The notes: generated by a model from the letters alone, not told the origin. A DNA stretch of 36,816 bases from an uncultured Brevundimonas sp. (GCF_937870815.1 NZ_CALMZS010000191.1:1-36816); one strand, 5' to 3'. Shown: positions 15,638 through 24,943, numbered from the stretch's first letter. Made by a program: numbers and translations.

Positions 15638-16618
15638 ATGACCGGCCCGACGATCCGGGTTGAAACCGCGGAGTCAGAGGCGGCCGCCTGGCACGCCCGT
15701 CTGGGCGCGCGTAACGTCAGCACCGGCACGATCGAAGAATTCTTCGCCTGGCGCGCGGTGCCGGCGAACGCCGAGGCCTATCGCCGCGTCGAAAAAGTCT
15801 GGACCGATACGGGCAAGCTGGCGGACGACCCTGCCATCCTGGAAGCCCTCAATGCCGCGATGTCGCGCAAGACCGGCACGGGTCGGTCCCGCGCGGTGCC
15901 GCGCGGTCTTCTGGGCCTGGCTGCGGTCGGCGCGGCGGCGGCGCTGGCGATGGGCGGATGGGCCTGGATGCAGAGCAGGACGGTCTTCGTCACAGGCGTG
16001 GGCGAGCAGCGCGTCGTGCAGTTGGCCGACGGGTCGTCGATCCGGCTGGATACGGGCTCGCGGGTCAGGGTTCGGTTCGCGGGCGATCAGCGCCTCGTGG
16101 ATCTTGAGCGCGGACAGGCGCTGTTTACCGTGGCGCACGACCGGGCGAGACCGTTCGTCGTCCAGGCCGGTGGGACACAGGTGACGGCGGTCGGCACGGT
16201 GTTCGATGTTCGCCGTGACGCCGCCGCCGTCAGCGTGACCCTGGTGTCCGGCGTCGTCGATGTGGCGCCGGCGGGGGAGGGCAGGGCGGTGCAGCGGATG
16301 GTGGCTGGCCAACATACCCGCGTCACCGCCAGAGAGGTCGCCGTCCGTTCAGTCGATGTGCAGGCCGAGACCAGCTGGACGGACGGGCGGATCGTCTTCC
16401 GCGACACACCTCTGCGGTTGGCCGTGGCCGAAGTGAACCGGTATCTGACGGCAAAGATCGAACTGGAGGCTACCTCACTGGACGCCGTGCCGGTCAACGG
16501 GGTGTTCAGGACAGGAGACCGGGAGGCCTTCGTCTCCACGGCCTCGCAGGTATTCGAACTTGAAGTCACTCCGGGCCCGGATGGAACCGTCCGCCTCTCG
16601 GAGCGAAAAAATAATTGA
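15638..16618 (+). CDS. FecR-like transmembrane anti-sigma factor
   Basis: This is a 326-residue inner-membrane regulator. The N-terminal cytoplasmic DUF4880 segment (AAAWHARLGARNVSTGTIEE, then FFAWRAVPANAEAYRRVEKVW) should bind the ECF factor. One transmembrane helix follows at ~90-111 (GLLGLAAVGAAAALAMGGWA). The periplasmic FecR domain (~117-210; QLADGSSIRLDTGSRVRVRF) and a C-terminal secretin-like DUF4974 portion (PLRLAVAEVNRYLTAKIELE) contact the receptor's STN domain. The ATG at 15638 is chosen for the GATGGGG upstream; ATG 15626 is also in frame. It shares an operon with the ECF gene and the TonB receptor. Confidence 0.88.
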   Translation: MTGPTIRVETAESEAAAWHARLGARNVSTGTIEEFFAWRAVPANAEAYRRVEKVWTDTGKLADDPAILEALNAAMSRKTGTGRSRAVPRGLLGLAAVGAAAALAMGGWAWMQSRTVFVTGVGEQRVVQLADGSSIRLDTGSRVRVRFAGDQRLVDLERGQALFTVAHDRARPFVVQAGGTQVTAVGTVFDVRRDAAAVSVTLVSGVVDVAPAGEGRAVQRMVAGQHTRVTAREVAVRSVDVQAETSWTDGRIVFRDTPLRLAVAEVNRYLTAKIELEATSLDAVPVNGVFRTGDREAFVSTASQVFELEVTPGPDGTVRLSERKNN

Positions 16619-16629
16619 GAAACCTCTCC

Positions 16630-16655
16630 GGGGTTACCCGGGGTCTGAACCGTCT
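16630..16655 (+). promoter_or_regulatory. Possible ECF-dependent promoter before the TonB receptor
   Basis: GGGGTT (16630-16635) and CGTCT (16651-16655) are separated by 15 bases in the 70-base gap between fecR and the receptor gene. CGTC-type -10 boxes are common for ECF factors. The upstream bases can also fold (CCGGG-GTTA-CCCGG). This is weak evidence from spacing and motif only. Confidence 0.3.
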
Positions 16656-16688
16656 CTTCTCTGACGCCATGTGGCGGGGAGGGGAGCC

Positions 16689-19634
16689 ATGAATATGAGT
16701 CGCTCGAGTTTTTTGTCCTGCAGTGCGCTGGTCGCCTGTGTTCTCGCCGTCAGCACGACGGCCTGCGCCCAGGAGGCGCGCGACTTCAACATCCCGGCCG
16801 GGTCGCTGGGAGACGCGCTGAATCTGTTCGCGACCCAGTCGGACCAGCAGATATTTTTCACCGGGGATCTGGTCGCCGGTTTGCGGACACCGGGACTGAG
16901 AGGGCGCCATGCGCCGCCGGAGGCATTGAACACTCTCTTGCGAGGGTCGGGCCTGTCCTGGTCCCAGACGCGTCCGGGGGTCATTTTCCTGCGCCGAAGC
17001 GGGCCGTCCGAGGCGGCGGAAGGCCCCGTCCTGCTGGACGAGGTCATCGTCACGGGTACCCTGCTGAAGACGTCTGGCGAACTCGCCTCGCCGGTCGTCG
17101 TCCTGAATCGTGACGATCTGGATCGCCGTGGGCCCGCCACGGTGGCCGAGATCCTGAAGGATCTGCCCCAGAACTACGCCGGCTCGGCCAATCCCACGGC
17201 GACCCTGGCCGGGGTCGATGGAGCCGGGTCCAACTCGGTGTTCGCCACCGGCGTGAACCTGCGCGGTCTCGGGCCCGACGCCACCCTGGTCCTGGTCAAT
17301 GGCCGCCGGCTCGCGGGCACGGGTTACCGGGGCGAGTTCGCCGACGTATCGGCCCTGCCATCCGCCGCGGTCGAACGCATCGATATCCTGCTCGACGGGG
17401 CCTCCGCCCTCTACGGCGCCGATGCGGTGGCCGGCGTGGTCAATGTGATCATGCGCCGGGCCTTCAATGGCCAGGAATCCCGGCTTCGGATTGGCGCCGC
17501 CGAAGGCGGGGCCGAGGACCTGTTGGTATCGCACCTCGCCGGAACCTCCTGGGAGACCGGGTCAGCCCTGCTGTCATACGAATACCAGCAGGTGAACGCC
17601 TTCAGTTCTCTGGACCGGCCCTGGACCACGGACGGGGACCTCAGACCTTTCGGCGGTACGGATCACCGGACGCCGTTCGCCTCGCCCGGCAACATCGTCG
17701 CCTTCGACCCGGTGGCCAGGGGCTACGTCTCCCGCTGGGCGATACGGCCCGGTCCCTCGGGCGCCGCCACGACCCCGGCTGATTTCGCGGCAGGGGAGGC
17801 CAACCTGCAGGCGACGGCCCAGGGGCAGGATCTCTCGCCCGAAACCGAACGCAGCAGCGTCTACGGCCGTATCCGGCAGAGCCTCGGCGAGCGCCTAGAA
17901 CTCACGGCCGACCTGCGCTTCAGCCAAAGGGACTACAGCATCGCAGGGGCGACGACGCCGGCCGTGTTCAACGTCACGAGCGCCAATCCCTGGTTCGTGT
18001 CGCCGTCCGGGGCGACGTCCCACACGATCGGTTATTCGTTCTACCGGGACTTGGGACCGCCGCACCGGTTCGGTTCCTCGCGAAGTCTCGGCGTCACCGC
18101 CGGCGGTGCTCTGGATCTCGGCCGGGATTGGTCGCTGGAGGCCTATCTGGCTCATGCAGAGGAACGGGGCTCGTCCGGGACGGAAGGGCGGGTCAACTCG
18201 CGATTCCTGAACGAGGCGCTCGGCAATATTCCGGATGATCCGGCGACTCCTTATCGGGCGGCGGTGGACGGCTATTTCAACCCGTTCGGAGACGGGACCG
18301 CGAACGGTCGGGCGGTCCTGGACTTCATCAGCAGCGGCTACACCCGGGCCCACGATCGGAGCCGGGCCAGTTCGGCCAACCTGCTGCTCTCCGGCCCGCT
18401 CTTCAACCTTCCCGCGGGGCCGGTGCAGGCGGCGGTTGGTCTGCAGTTCCGGCGCGAGGGCTTCAATACCCAGGTCGAGAGTCTCGGCTCGACCGTGGCG
18501 CCGGTGCTGACAATCACGCCCGAGCAGGATCGCAAGATCAGCGCCATCTTCGGTGAGGTGCGCGCGCCGCTGGTGGGGGAGGGGAATGCCCGAGCCGGGG
18601 TCCAGCGTCTGGAGCTTTCGCTCGCGGGGCGGTTCGAGGAGTACGACGACTTCGGCTCCACGGCGAATCCGAAACTGGGCGTGATCTGGTCGCCGCTCGA
18701 GACCGTGTCGGTCCGCGCCTCCTGGGGCACATCCTTCAGGGCGCCCGGCCTGCCACAACTCCATGACGCCTCGGCCATCTCGGTGACCTCCCTGCCGCGG
18801 GCGGGCGCGAACGTCCTTTCCCTGTATCTCTATGGCGGCAATCCGGACCTCGAGCCGGAGACCGCAGAGACCTTTACACTCGGCTTTGATTACCGACCGG
18901 TCGGCGGCGGCACTCTGAGCGCGAGCCTGTTCAGCACCGAGTTCAGCGACCGCATCGCCCAACCCGTGGCCGCGAACATCGCCCGCGCGTTGACCGACCC
19001 GTCGCTCCAGCCCTTCGTGACGCTCGTCGATGCGGCCAACAACCCGGCCGACCTCGCTCTGGTCAACAGCTACTTGAACCGTCCGGACTTCGCCAGCGGG
19101 AGCCTGTTCCCGCCGACAGCCTACGGGGCCATCCTCGACGGACGTTGGGTCAATACCGGCGCAGTGTCGGTTCGGGGTCTGGATCTGTCGGCGCGCTACC
19201 CGCTGCTGACGGGGAGCCAGGCGCTCTCGCTTGACGCCTCCGCCTCCTGGTTGATCGATTATGACATCCAGCCCACGCCGACCGCCGATGTGCGCGACGT
19301 CCTGGGCCTTGTCGGATATCCGGCCCGCCTTCGGTCCCGCGCCGGCGCTGTCTGGTCGTACGGAAGCTGGGGATTTGACGCTCACTGGAACCACGTGTCG
19401 GCCTATGAGGGCCTGGCCGGGCAGGAGATCGCGGCCTGGAACACGATTGACGTACGCGCGTCGTGGTCGGCGGAGTCGGGGCCCTTCGCCGGTCTGCAGC
19501 TGGCGCTTTCTGTCCAGAACCTGACGGACGAGGATCCACCCTTCTACGACTCGCCGGCGGGGTACGGGTTCGACGCCGCCCAGGCCAGCGTCCTTGGGCG
19601 CACCGTCGCCCTGCAGATGATCAAGCGCTGGTAG
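16689..19634 (+). CDS. TonB-dependent receptor with STN signalling domain (lasso-associated)
   Basis: This is a 981-residue outer-membrane receptor. The ATG at 16689 follows a GGGGAGGGGAG stretch; a GTG at 16671 is less likely. It has a signal peptide (SALVACVLAVSTTACA) and an STN domain at ~30-95 (FNIPAGSLGDALNLFATQSD with closing LLRGSGLSW), used for FecR signalling. Then come a TonB-box-like DEVIVTGT, a plug domain (~115-240, including GLGPDATLVLVNGRRLAGTG and GASALYGADAVAGVVNVIMR) and a large barrel ending in the terminal aromatic KRW. It is followed 6 bases later by the isopeptidase gene. In lasso loci of Caulobacterales and sphingomonads such receptors are thought to import or sense the mature lasso peptide. 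Confidence 0.9.
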   Translation: MNMSRSSFLSCSALVACVLAVSTTACAQEARDFNIPAGSLGDALNLFATQSDQQIFFTGDLVAGLRTPGLRGRHAPPEALNTLLRGSGLSWSQTRPGVIFLRRSGPSEAAEGPVLLDEVIVTGTLLKTSGELASPVVVLNRDDLDRRGPATVAEILKDLPQNYAGSANPTATLAGVDGAGSNSVFATGVNLRGLGPDATLVLVNGRRLAGTGYRGEFADVSALPSAAVERIDILLDGASALYGADAVAGVVNVIMRRAFNGQESRLRIGAAEGGAEDLLVSHLAGTSWETGSALLSYEYQQVNAFSSLDRPWTTDGDLRPFGGTDHRTPFASPGNIVAFDPVARGYVSRWAIRPGPSGAATTPADFAAGEANLQATAQGQDLSPETERSSVYGRIRQSLGERLELTADLRFSQRDYSIAGATTPAVFNVTSANPWFVSPSGATSHTIGYSFYRDLGPPHRFGSSRSLGVTAGGALDLGRDWSLEAYLAHAEERGSSGTEGRVNSRFLNEALGNIPDDPATPYRAAVDGYFNPFGDGTANGRAVLDFISSGYTRAHDRSRASSANLLLSGPLFNLPAGPVQAAVGLQFRREGFNTQVESLGSTVAPVLTITPEQDRKISAIFGEVRAPLVGEGNARAGVQRLELSLAGRFEEYDDFGSTANPKLGVIWSPLETVSVRASWGTSFRAPGLPQLHDASAISVTSLPRAGANVLSLYLYGGNPDLEPETAETFTLGFDYRPVGGGTLSASLFSTEFSDRIAQPVAANIARALTDPSLQPFVTLVDAANNPADLALVNSYLNRPDFASGSLFPPTAYGAILDGRWVNTGAVSVRGLDLSARYPLLTGSQALSLDASASWLIDYDIQPTPTADVRDVLGLVGYPARLRSRAGAVWSYGSWGFDAHWNHVSAYEGLAGQEIAAWNTIDVRASWSAESGPFAGLQLALSVQNLTDEDPPFYDSPAGYGFDAAQASVLGRTVALQMIKRW

Positions 19635-19640
19635 GGCGCC

Positions 19641-22145
19641 ATGATCATTGTCCTCCTGCGTCGCCTTGCGGCGGTCGCGCTGACGCTTGCCTGCCTGTCG
19701 TCCGCCGCCCACGCCCAGGGTCGTCCCATGACGATCCGGGATGTCGTCTCAATGTCGTCCTTCGGCGCGGCTTCACTGGATCCGGGCGGGCGATGGGCCG
19801 TCTATGAACGGCGAGCGGCATACGCCGCCGCCCCGGCCTTCGACCTCGATCACCGGTCAGTATGGACCCTCAGCGAACTCTGGATCGCGGAGACCGGCGG
19901 CGGGAGGTCGCCGGAGCGTCTCTTGCCGGCTTCGGAGGGCCCCGGCCTGCTCCTCGGGGACTGGTCGCCGTCAGGGCGGCGGCTGCTGATCTACAGGCTC
20001 AGAGACGATCGGTTCGAGGCGGGCGTGGTCGAGATGTCCGATCGGTCTGTCTGGTGGACTGGCTTGACGCCGGATGCACCGTTTACGGGTTCAACCGCCG
20101 CCTGGCTTGATGATGACCGGCTTGGACTGACGGTGCTTCAGGACGCGCGGCTGCCATGGCTCTTTCGCTATGCAGGGGGAGCCCAGGCCGAGATCGCGCG
20201 CCAGTGGTCGGCCCAGGCCCGGGGGCGCGAACCGAGCCGGACCGTGGTCGACACGCTCGGCGGCGCGGCCACGGCGCAAACTCCCGCCCGCGACCGGTCG
20301 CTGGTCCTGCTTGATATCGCTCGCCGGGAGGTCCGCCCCCTGACGTCCGGTCTGATTCGGGATTGGGCCGTCTCCCCGGATGGTGGCGCCATCGCGGTGC
20401 TGCGCGCCGGTTCTCCGGTGCCGATCAGTCCCGACGGCGTGCGTCAGTTCGGCAACCCCGAGCGGGGGCGGCTGGAATTGATCGAGGTGGCAAGCGGACG
20501 GGCGACCTCGCTGCCCGCCGGTCTGGATGTGGCGCCGCACCTGCTGAGGTGGACATCCACCTCCGACGCCTTGCTGGTCTGGGTCCGGCGAGATGGAGAA
20601 CCCTGGGCTGGCGGCGATCTGGCGCGCGTGGAGCGAGACGGCGCGCTCGTCCGTATTGATCGGCACGGCCTCGACCCGTTCCCGCCGGGCGGCGACATCG
20701 ACCAGCTCGCCGGCGTGCGCGCGGACTGGATCGGCCAGACGCCTGTTCTCTACGCCCGGCGGCGAGAGGCCTCCCGGTTTGATTGGCAGGCCCTGGCTCC
20801 TGGAGAACCGCCACGCGCGCTGACGGCGGACCTGAGCCAGGCGCCGGGCCGACTATCGGCCATTGGCGACGAAACGGCACTCCTCTTTGCGGGCGGCGGC
20901 CTGTGGGAGATCGGGGAAGGCGGGAAGACGCGGCGCAGCGCCGCTGAGGCCGCTTGGTCCGATGCCCAGACCGCCGATCGGATGAAGCCGGTTCGCCTGC
21001 GCGTCAACGCGCCGCCGCGCCGGGATTGGGCGCTGGCGACCGACGGCGCCGGAGGCATGGCTGTCTTGCAGGCTGAAGCACGCCCGGTTCCGCTGGGGGT
21101 GCCGGATCCCTCCGGTGAAACAACGGTGCTGTCCGCCACGGCTGGAGCGGCGCTCGTGATCACCCGCGATCGCGGAATGGAGACCCTCAGGCTGGCGGTC
21201 CCGGGCGAGGACCGCAAACTGGACCGGGTCAATGCGGGGTTTGCGGATCTCTCCCTGTCCCGGCCTGTGCCCGTGCCGCACCTGGACGCCTCGGGGCGGC
21301 CGACGACAAGCTGGCTCTTCCTGCCGCCGGGTCGGCCGCCGGAAGAGGCCAGGGGCGTGGTGGTTCTCGCCTATCCCGGGGCAGTCGATGACGGGCGCTT
21401 CCTGAGCCCGCCGAACCTGCTCTACGGGCCGCGGGCCGCCCTGCTCGCCTCGGAGGGCTATGCCGTCCTCTCGCCCTCGATTCCGGTCGCCGCATCAGGG
21501 AGCGGAAGTATCGCGGGCTTCCTGAGCGATACGGATCTGGCGGTCGACGCCCTGTGGGCGGCCTGGCCCGGACTCCCGCGAGACCGGACAGCCTTTCTGG
21601 GGCACAGCTTCGGCGGATATCTCGCAGTTGCCGCGGCAGGCCGATCGACGCGGTATCAGACCTACATCGCCTGGGCTCCGGCCACCGACCTGCTGGGCCT
21701 CTGGGGTGAGTTTACCCCGGCCAGCCGCGCCATGCCGGAAGAAGGCATCACCCTGCGACAGCAGACGGGTTGGGTCGAGGCCAACCAGGGCGGAATGCCG
21801 GGGCCGCCGTGGACGGCGAGCGAGCGCTACCTTGAAGCCAGCCCCTATCTGACAGCGAACCGGATCACGGCGCCCATCCTGCTGATCACTGCGGATCGGG
21901 ACTATGTGCCGATGTCCCAGGCGGAGCGGGTGTTCAGCGTGATCAATCGCCAGGGTGGCCGGGCTCGCCTCATCACCTATTGGGGCGAGGGACACGTCAA
22001 CATCAGCCCGGCGAATATCCTCGATGTCTATGACCAGATGCTTCGTTGGCTGGAGGAGACCCTGGGCGAGGTCCCGGTCGCTACCGTGAGCTCAGACGCC
22101 GACTCCACGCTCGTACCCACCCCTCAACCGCCGCGGCCGTCATGA
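19641..22145 (+). CDS. Lasso-peptide isopeptidase (prolyl-oligopeptidase family S9)
   Basis: This is an 834-residue exported serine hydrolase predicted to open the isopeptide ring of lasso peptides. It has an N-terminal signal peptide (LLRRLAAVALTLACLSSAAH, cleavage after AHA). A long beta-propeller region runs to ~570. The alpha/beta-hydrolase domain follows, with nucleophile S656 in GHSFGGY, an acid in TADRDYVP (D752 or D754) and H785 in GEGHVN. This layout matches the characterised AtxE-type isopeptidases, which are roughly 700 residues, so this one looks somewhat long, mainly in the propeller. Its 3' end overlaps the oppositely oriented cyclase gene by 65 bases. Substrate assignment relies on location beside the precursors and receptor. 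Confidence 0.85.
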   Translation: MIIVLLRRLAAVALTLACLSSAAHAQGRPMTIRDVVSMSSFGAASLDPGGRWAVYERRAAYAAAPAFDLDHRSVWTLSELWIAETGGGRSPERLLPASEGPGLLLGDWSPSGRRLLIYRLRDDRFEAGVVEMSDRSVWWTGLTPDAPFTGSTAAWLDDDRLGLTVLQDARLPWLFRYAGGAQAEIARQWSAQARGREPSRTVVDTLGGAATAQTPARDRSLVLLDIARREVRPLTSGLIRDWAVSPDGGAIAVLRAGSPVPISPDGVRQFGNPERGRLELIEVASGRATSLPAGLDVAPHLLRWTSTSDALLVWVRRDGEPWAGGDLARVERDGALVRIDRHGLDPFPPGGDIDQLAGVRADWIGQTPVLYARRREASRFDWQALAPGEPPRALTADLSQAPGRLSAIGDETALLFAGGGLWEIGEGGKTRRSAAEAAWSDAQTADRMKPVRLRVNAPPRRDWALATDGAGGMAVLQAEARPVPLGVPDPSGETTVLSATAGAALVITRDRGMETLRLAVPGEDRKLDRVNAGFADLSLSRPVPVPHLDASGRPTTSWLFLPPGRPPEEARGVVVLAYPGAVDDGRFLSPPNLLYGPRAALLASEGYAVLSPSIPVAASGSGSIAGFLSDTDLAVDALWAAWPGLPRDRTAFLGHSFGGYLAVAAAGRSTRYQTYIAWAPATDLLGLWGEFTPASRAMPEEGITLRQQTGWVEANQGGMPGPPWTASERYLEASPYLTANRITAPILLITADRDYVPMSQAERVFSVINRQGGRARLITYWGEGHVNISPANILDVYDQMLRWLEETLGEVPVATVSSDADSTLVPTPQPPRPS

Positions 22146-23811
22146 TTTCCCCATAGGTTCCGCGCCAGATCAGATTGTCTCGCGAGAGCATGGTTTCCGC
22201 GGCCGCCCGATTGATCAGGCCGGCCTCCGCCAGCCGACCTTCGAGCAGCCACGGCCGGAGGAAGTCGAGGTTGTCGGCGACCATGCGGCCATAGATGGCG
22301 GACATCTCGCCCTTGGTACGGCGCTCGGTGATGATCGGGGGCAGACGATCGCAGAACGCGGAGCGCGCCAGCCCCCGGTCACGCTGACCGAGGACGAGCT
22401 GTGTGGCGGGCAGAGCCAGGCAGGTCTCGACGACCGGCTGCGATAGCAGGGGTGTCAGCACATTGACGACCCGGCTCTGCAGGGAGGGAGATTGGCGGCC
22501 GATCCCGTCGATCAGGCCGGCGATCTGCAGGATCTTCGCCGGCCCGAGATCGGCGCAGTCGCCAAGCCAGTGGGGAATCGTCGGGTGCCCGATTGGTGTG
22601 ATCATCTCGTTGCGTCGCGCAGGGCGGGCTTCGGTCAGTTTTCGCGCGCCTGCGATCAGAGACCAGATCGATCGATCATTGAGGCTGGCGAGCCCCGGGA
22701 GGGCGGGGGAGGTCAGCGCTCTCCGGCCGCGGGCGCGCCAGAGATCCGTGAACACGTCAGCCGTCGCACCCTGCAGCAGGATGGAATCCCCACCCCGGCC
22801 GGTCATGATCGCCGTCGCACCCGCAGCATGGAGGCGACCGGCCCAGTCGCGGTCGTGGTGCATGTCGATCCCGGCGAGTCCCGGACGGACGCCAAGGGAA
22901 ATGGATTCGAAATCGGCCTCGTTCAACGGCCCGCTGGCATGGGGCACGCTGACGATATCGATACCGAGCGCGGCGCCGAGGGCGGTGGCATAGGGGCGTT
23001 CATCGGACTGGGCCTCCGCTCCATAGAGATTGATCCATGGGGCTACGTCCTTGCGCGCGCGGATGAGGCTGGCGGCCACGAGGCTGGAATCAAGGCCACC
23101 CGACACCTCCGCGGCAAGCGGGCCGGAGTCGAGGGCCAGGGCCCGCACGGCGTCGTCGAGCGCCAGGGTCAGCGCCGCAGCGGCTTCGGCGTCGCTGACG
23201 GGCTGCGTCGCGCCGCGCCGGACGATGGCTGCGGGCGTCCAAAGCGCGGTCGGAAGGGTCTTCAGGGGGGCCGGTTGGACGGTTCCGGGAAGGATGGCGA
23301 CCGGACCGTCGAGCAGCAGGTCCTCCCACACGAGCAAGGGGTCATGCAGCGCCTGGGCGACGCGATCGAATGCGATGCTCCAGGACCGCGGAACCGGCAG
23401 CCAGCCCGGCACCGCGGATGCAACGATCGTCAGACCGTCATCCTCCCATGCGATGCAGTCCAGGCCGCCGCAAGGATCACGCAGGATCTCCGCCACCTCG
23501 CCTTCGCCCGATAGCCGAACGCCCACGAACCGGCCCCAGAAGCGCGCCAGCAGTTTGCGTTCGTAGCTCCAGGGCTCCTGGTCCGTGTCCGGCCTTACGA
23601 TCCGATGCTCCCGGTCAAAGACCTGGCCAATCAAACGCCAGGCACCCACGAGCAGGGTGGCGGGAGGCGATGGTCCCTCGACCGCTAGCCAGGCACGGTC
23701 GCCCAGATCAGAAACGGTCATGCCGGCGGTGATCGCCTGGGATCGCAAGGTGTCGGCGCGTGCGCTCGCCGCCGACGCCGGTCCCCTGGACACGATCAGA
23801 TAGTCGCCCAC
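22081..23811 (-). CDS. Lasso-peptide cyclase (asparagine-synthetase-like, LarC/AtxC type)
   Basis: This is a 576-residue ATP-dependent macrolactam synthetase. It is expected to adenylate the ring Glu side chain of the precursor and join it to the core N-terminus. The ATP-pyrophosphatase loop is SGGLDSS (residues ~237-243). TGRGGDS is a further conserved synthetase motif. The N-terminal glutaminase-like region begins MGDYLIV and lacks the catalytic Cys2 of true asparagine synthetases, as in other lasso cyclases, so it is not a glutamine amidotransferase. Start is GTG at 23811, one base after the protease gene's stop, with TGAGGT as likely ribosome site. The operon order is precursors, RRE-protease, cyclase. 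Confidence 0.92.
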   Translation of the reverse strand: MGDYLIVSRGPASAASARADTLRSQAITAGMTVSDLGDRAWLAVEGPSPPATLLVGAWRLIGQVFDREHRIVRPDTDQEPWSYERKLLARFWGRFVGVRLSGEGEVAEILRDPCGGLDCIAWEDDGLTIVASAVPGWLPVPRSWSIAFDRVAQALHDPLLVWEDLLLDGPVAILPGTVQPAPLKTLPTALWTPAAIVRRGATQPVSDAEAAAALTLALDDAVRALALDSGPLAAEVSGGLDSSLVAASLIRARKDVAPWINLYGAEAQSDERPYATALGAALGIDIVSVPHASGPLNEADFESISLGVRPGLAGIDMHHDRDWAGRLHAAGATAIMTGRGGDSILLQGATADVFTDLWRARGRRALTSPALPGLASLNDRSIWSLIAGARKLTEARPARRNEMITPIGHPTIPHWLGDCADLGPAKILQIAGLIDGIGRQSPSLQSRVVNVLTPLLSQPVVETCLALPATQLVLGQRDRGLARSAFCDRLPPIITERRTKGEMSAIYGRMVADNLDFLRPWLLEGRLAEAGLINRAAAETMLSRDNLIWRGTYGEIMTAAAVEGWVRAWSRRLSSR

Positions 23812-23812
23812 C

Positions 23813-24454
23813 TCAGAAAACGGCGATGGGGGTGAAGGAGCGGACGCGGTCGAACCGGTCGCCGATCACGAGGTCGTCGATCTGGAGCCAGCAGTGAGCG
23901 AAGAAGGGCCAGGTCTTGACCCCGAAGACCCAGTCCACGCGCTGGCCGTCGGATGCGAGGACGCGCCGCAGCTGATAGGCGCGTTGAAGACAGAGTCCCT
24001 CGAACGGGATGAAGGGCAGGACGGTGCGATAGGCGGACACCCGGGCCGAAATCCGCCGACAGTCGAACGGCGTCGGCCGGCTGCTCCGGGGCTCTGCGGC
24101 GTCGACCAGTTGCGCCAGTGATTGACCCCGGAACGCCGCGGTCGCCGCCAGAGTCCGGATTGCCGTGTCCAGGCACGCGATCCGCCCCGGGTATTCATCG
24201 GCGGTCAGTTCGCCTCGCGGCGTCACCGGCGTGCGGCAGGTCGGCGCTCCTGGATCGGGGGCGATGAGGCCGGCTGACTGAAGTTCTTGCAGGACGTCGT
24301 CGTCTGCGGAGACCGCCCCTGATCCGACGGGCGTGAGCTGATTTCCGCCGCCAACGAGACATGAATACCGGTCGGCGCCGACGTCGAGAATGACCACGTC
24401 GTCACGGATCCGAACCATATGCAGACCGGCTGCAAGGGTCACCTGGCGTGCCAT
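23813..24454 (-). CDS. Lasso RRE-leader peptidase fusion (LarB/AtxB type)
   Basis: This is a 213-residue bipartite protein. Residues ~1-75 form the RiPP recognition element, a PqqD-like leader-binding domain (LHMVRIRDDVVILDVGADRY). Residues ~100-213 form the transglutaminase-like cysteine protease that removes the leader. Its triad is C155 in GLCLQRAY, H187 in FFAHCWLQID and D199 in VIGDRFD. Fusion of the two parts is the proteobacterial arrangement; in actinobacteria they are separate. The ATG at 24454 has AGGAGG just upstream. A 9-bp hairpin (24480-24506) lies between precursor 1 and this gene, which probably limits read-through so that precursor exceeds enzyme. Confidence 0.92.
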   Translation of the reverse strand: MARQVTLAAGLHMVRIRDDVVILDVGADRYSCLVGGGNQLTPVGSGAVSADDDVLQELQSAGLIAPDPGAPTCRTPVTPRGELTADEYPGRIACLDTAIRTLAATAAFRGQSLAQLVDAAEPRSSRPTPFDCRRISARVSAYRTVLPFIPFEGLCLQRAYQLRRVLASDGQRVDWVFGVKTWPFFAHCWLQIDDLVIGDRFDRVRSFTPIAVF

Positions 24455-24479
24455 GGGGTCCTCCTGATGACGGGCCTCG

Positions 24480-24506
24480 GGGCGGTCGCCACAAGGACGA
24501 CCGCCC
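24480..24506 (-). terminator. Attenuating hairpin between precursor 1 and the processing genes
   Basis: A 9-bp perfect stem (GGGCGGTCG at 24480-24488, CGACCGCCC at 24498-24506) with a 9-base loop begins 7 bases after the precursor-1 stop. There is no T-run on the minus strand, so it more likely stabilises precursor mRNA or partly terminates. Such hairpins between A and processing genes are known in proteobacterial lasso clusters. Confidence 0.7.
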
Positions 24507-24512
24507 TTTCGT

Positions 24513-24629
24513 TCAGGCCGGGGTGCGGCTCTGGACGATCAGCAGTTCGAAGTACGGTCCGATTTCGCCGTCCTGGGTGAGCGCCTTGGCGCTGCCGAAG
24601 CTGACGAGGCGGAGTTTGGGCGTGGTCAT
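24513..24629 (-). CDS. Lasso-peptide precursor 1 (38 residues)
   Basis: This is a very short gene with a strong ribosome site (AAGGAGA) before the ATG at 24629. The leader MTTPKLRLVSFGSAKALTQ has the L-x-x-G-S-A-K-x-x-T pattern of caulobacterial lasso leaders, with the conserved Thr (T18) at position -2. Counting from it, the core is DGEIGPYFELLIVQSRTPA (19 residues), with Asp1 and E28 as ring residue 9. If cleavage is one residue later, the core starts at Gly and the ring is Gly1-Glu8. E28 is the only acidic residue at ring position 7-9 in either reading. It has its own 24-bp promoter-like element and downstream hairpin. A paralogue lies at 24977-25093, 30 of 38 residues identical. Confidence 0.9.
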   Translation of the reverse strand: MTTPKLRLVSFGSAKALTQDGEIGPYFELLIVQSRTPA

Positions 24630-24694
24630 CACAGTCTCCTTGGGTTGATCGCCACGGGTGTGGCAGCCCCAGTGAGCGCGCTGTGTGGCCAGCA

Positions 24695-24718
24695 GAAAAG
24701 CTATATCTGGAGTATATT
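24695..24718 (-). promoter_or_regulatory. Promoter-like element of precursor 1
   Basis: A 24-bp block is identical to the one at 25161-25184. On the minus strand it contains ATATACTCCAGATATAGC, with TATAGC as a possible -10 box. It lies 66 bases upstream of the precursor start. TATAT occurs twice on the plus strand with 11-base spacing, one helical turn, which suggests a regulator site over the promoter. Confidence 0.6.
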
Positions 24719-24943
24719 CAACGGCTCACTCCCGACCGCGCATATTCGGATTTTGGTTGTGAGTGACCTGCACACCGCCAAGCCGCCAGCCGGCTGGACG
24801 CGGCGCTTTGGTTCGGCAGCGGGCTGGGTAGAGTGATCTCGTTTCGCGATTTCGGATGGGCCGCAAAGAGCGTCGACGGATAGTCTCGGACGCGAGGGCT
24901 TCCGGGCAGGGATGGCCTTCATGAGGCTTCAGTCTTGGCCTCC

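Noticed and set aside
17895..19712. Minus-strand open frame of 605 residues opposite the TonB receptor
   Set aside because: Antisense shadow of a complete receptor with all domains; no start signal or recognisable motif.
24701..24922. Possible third small peptide gene (73 residues) between the lasso precursors
   Set aside because: No ribosome site, no leader motif, and it reads through the promoter element of precursor 1.
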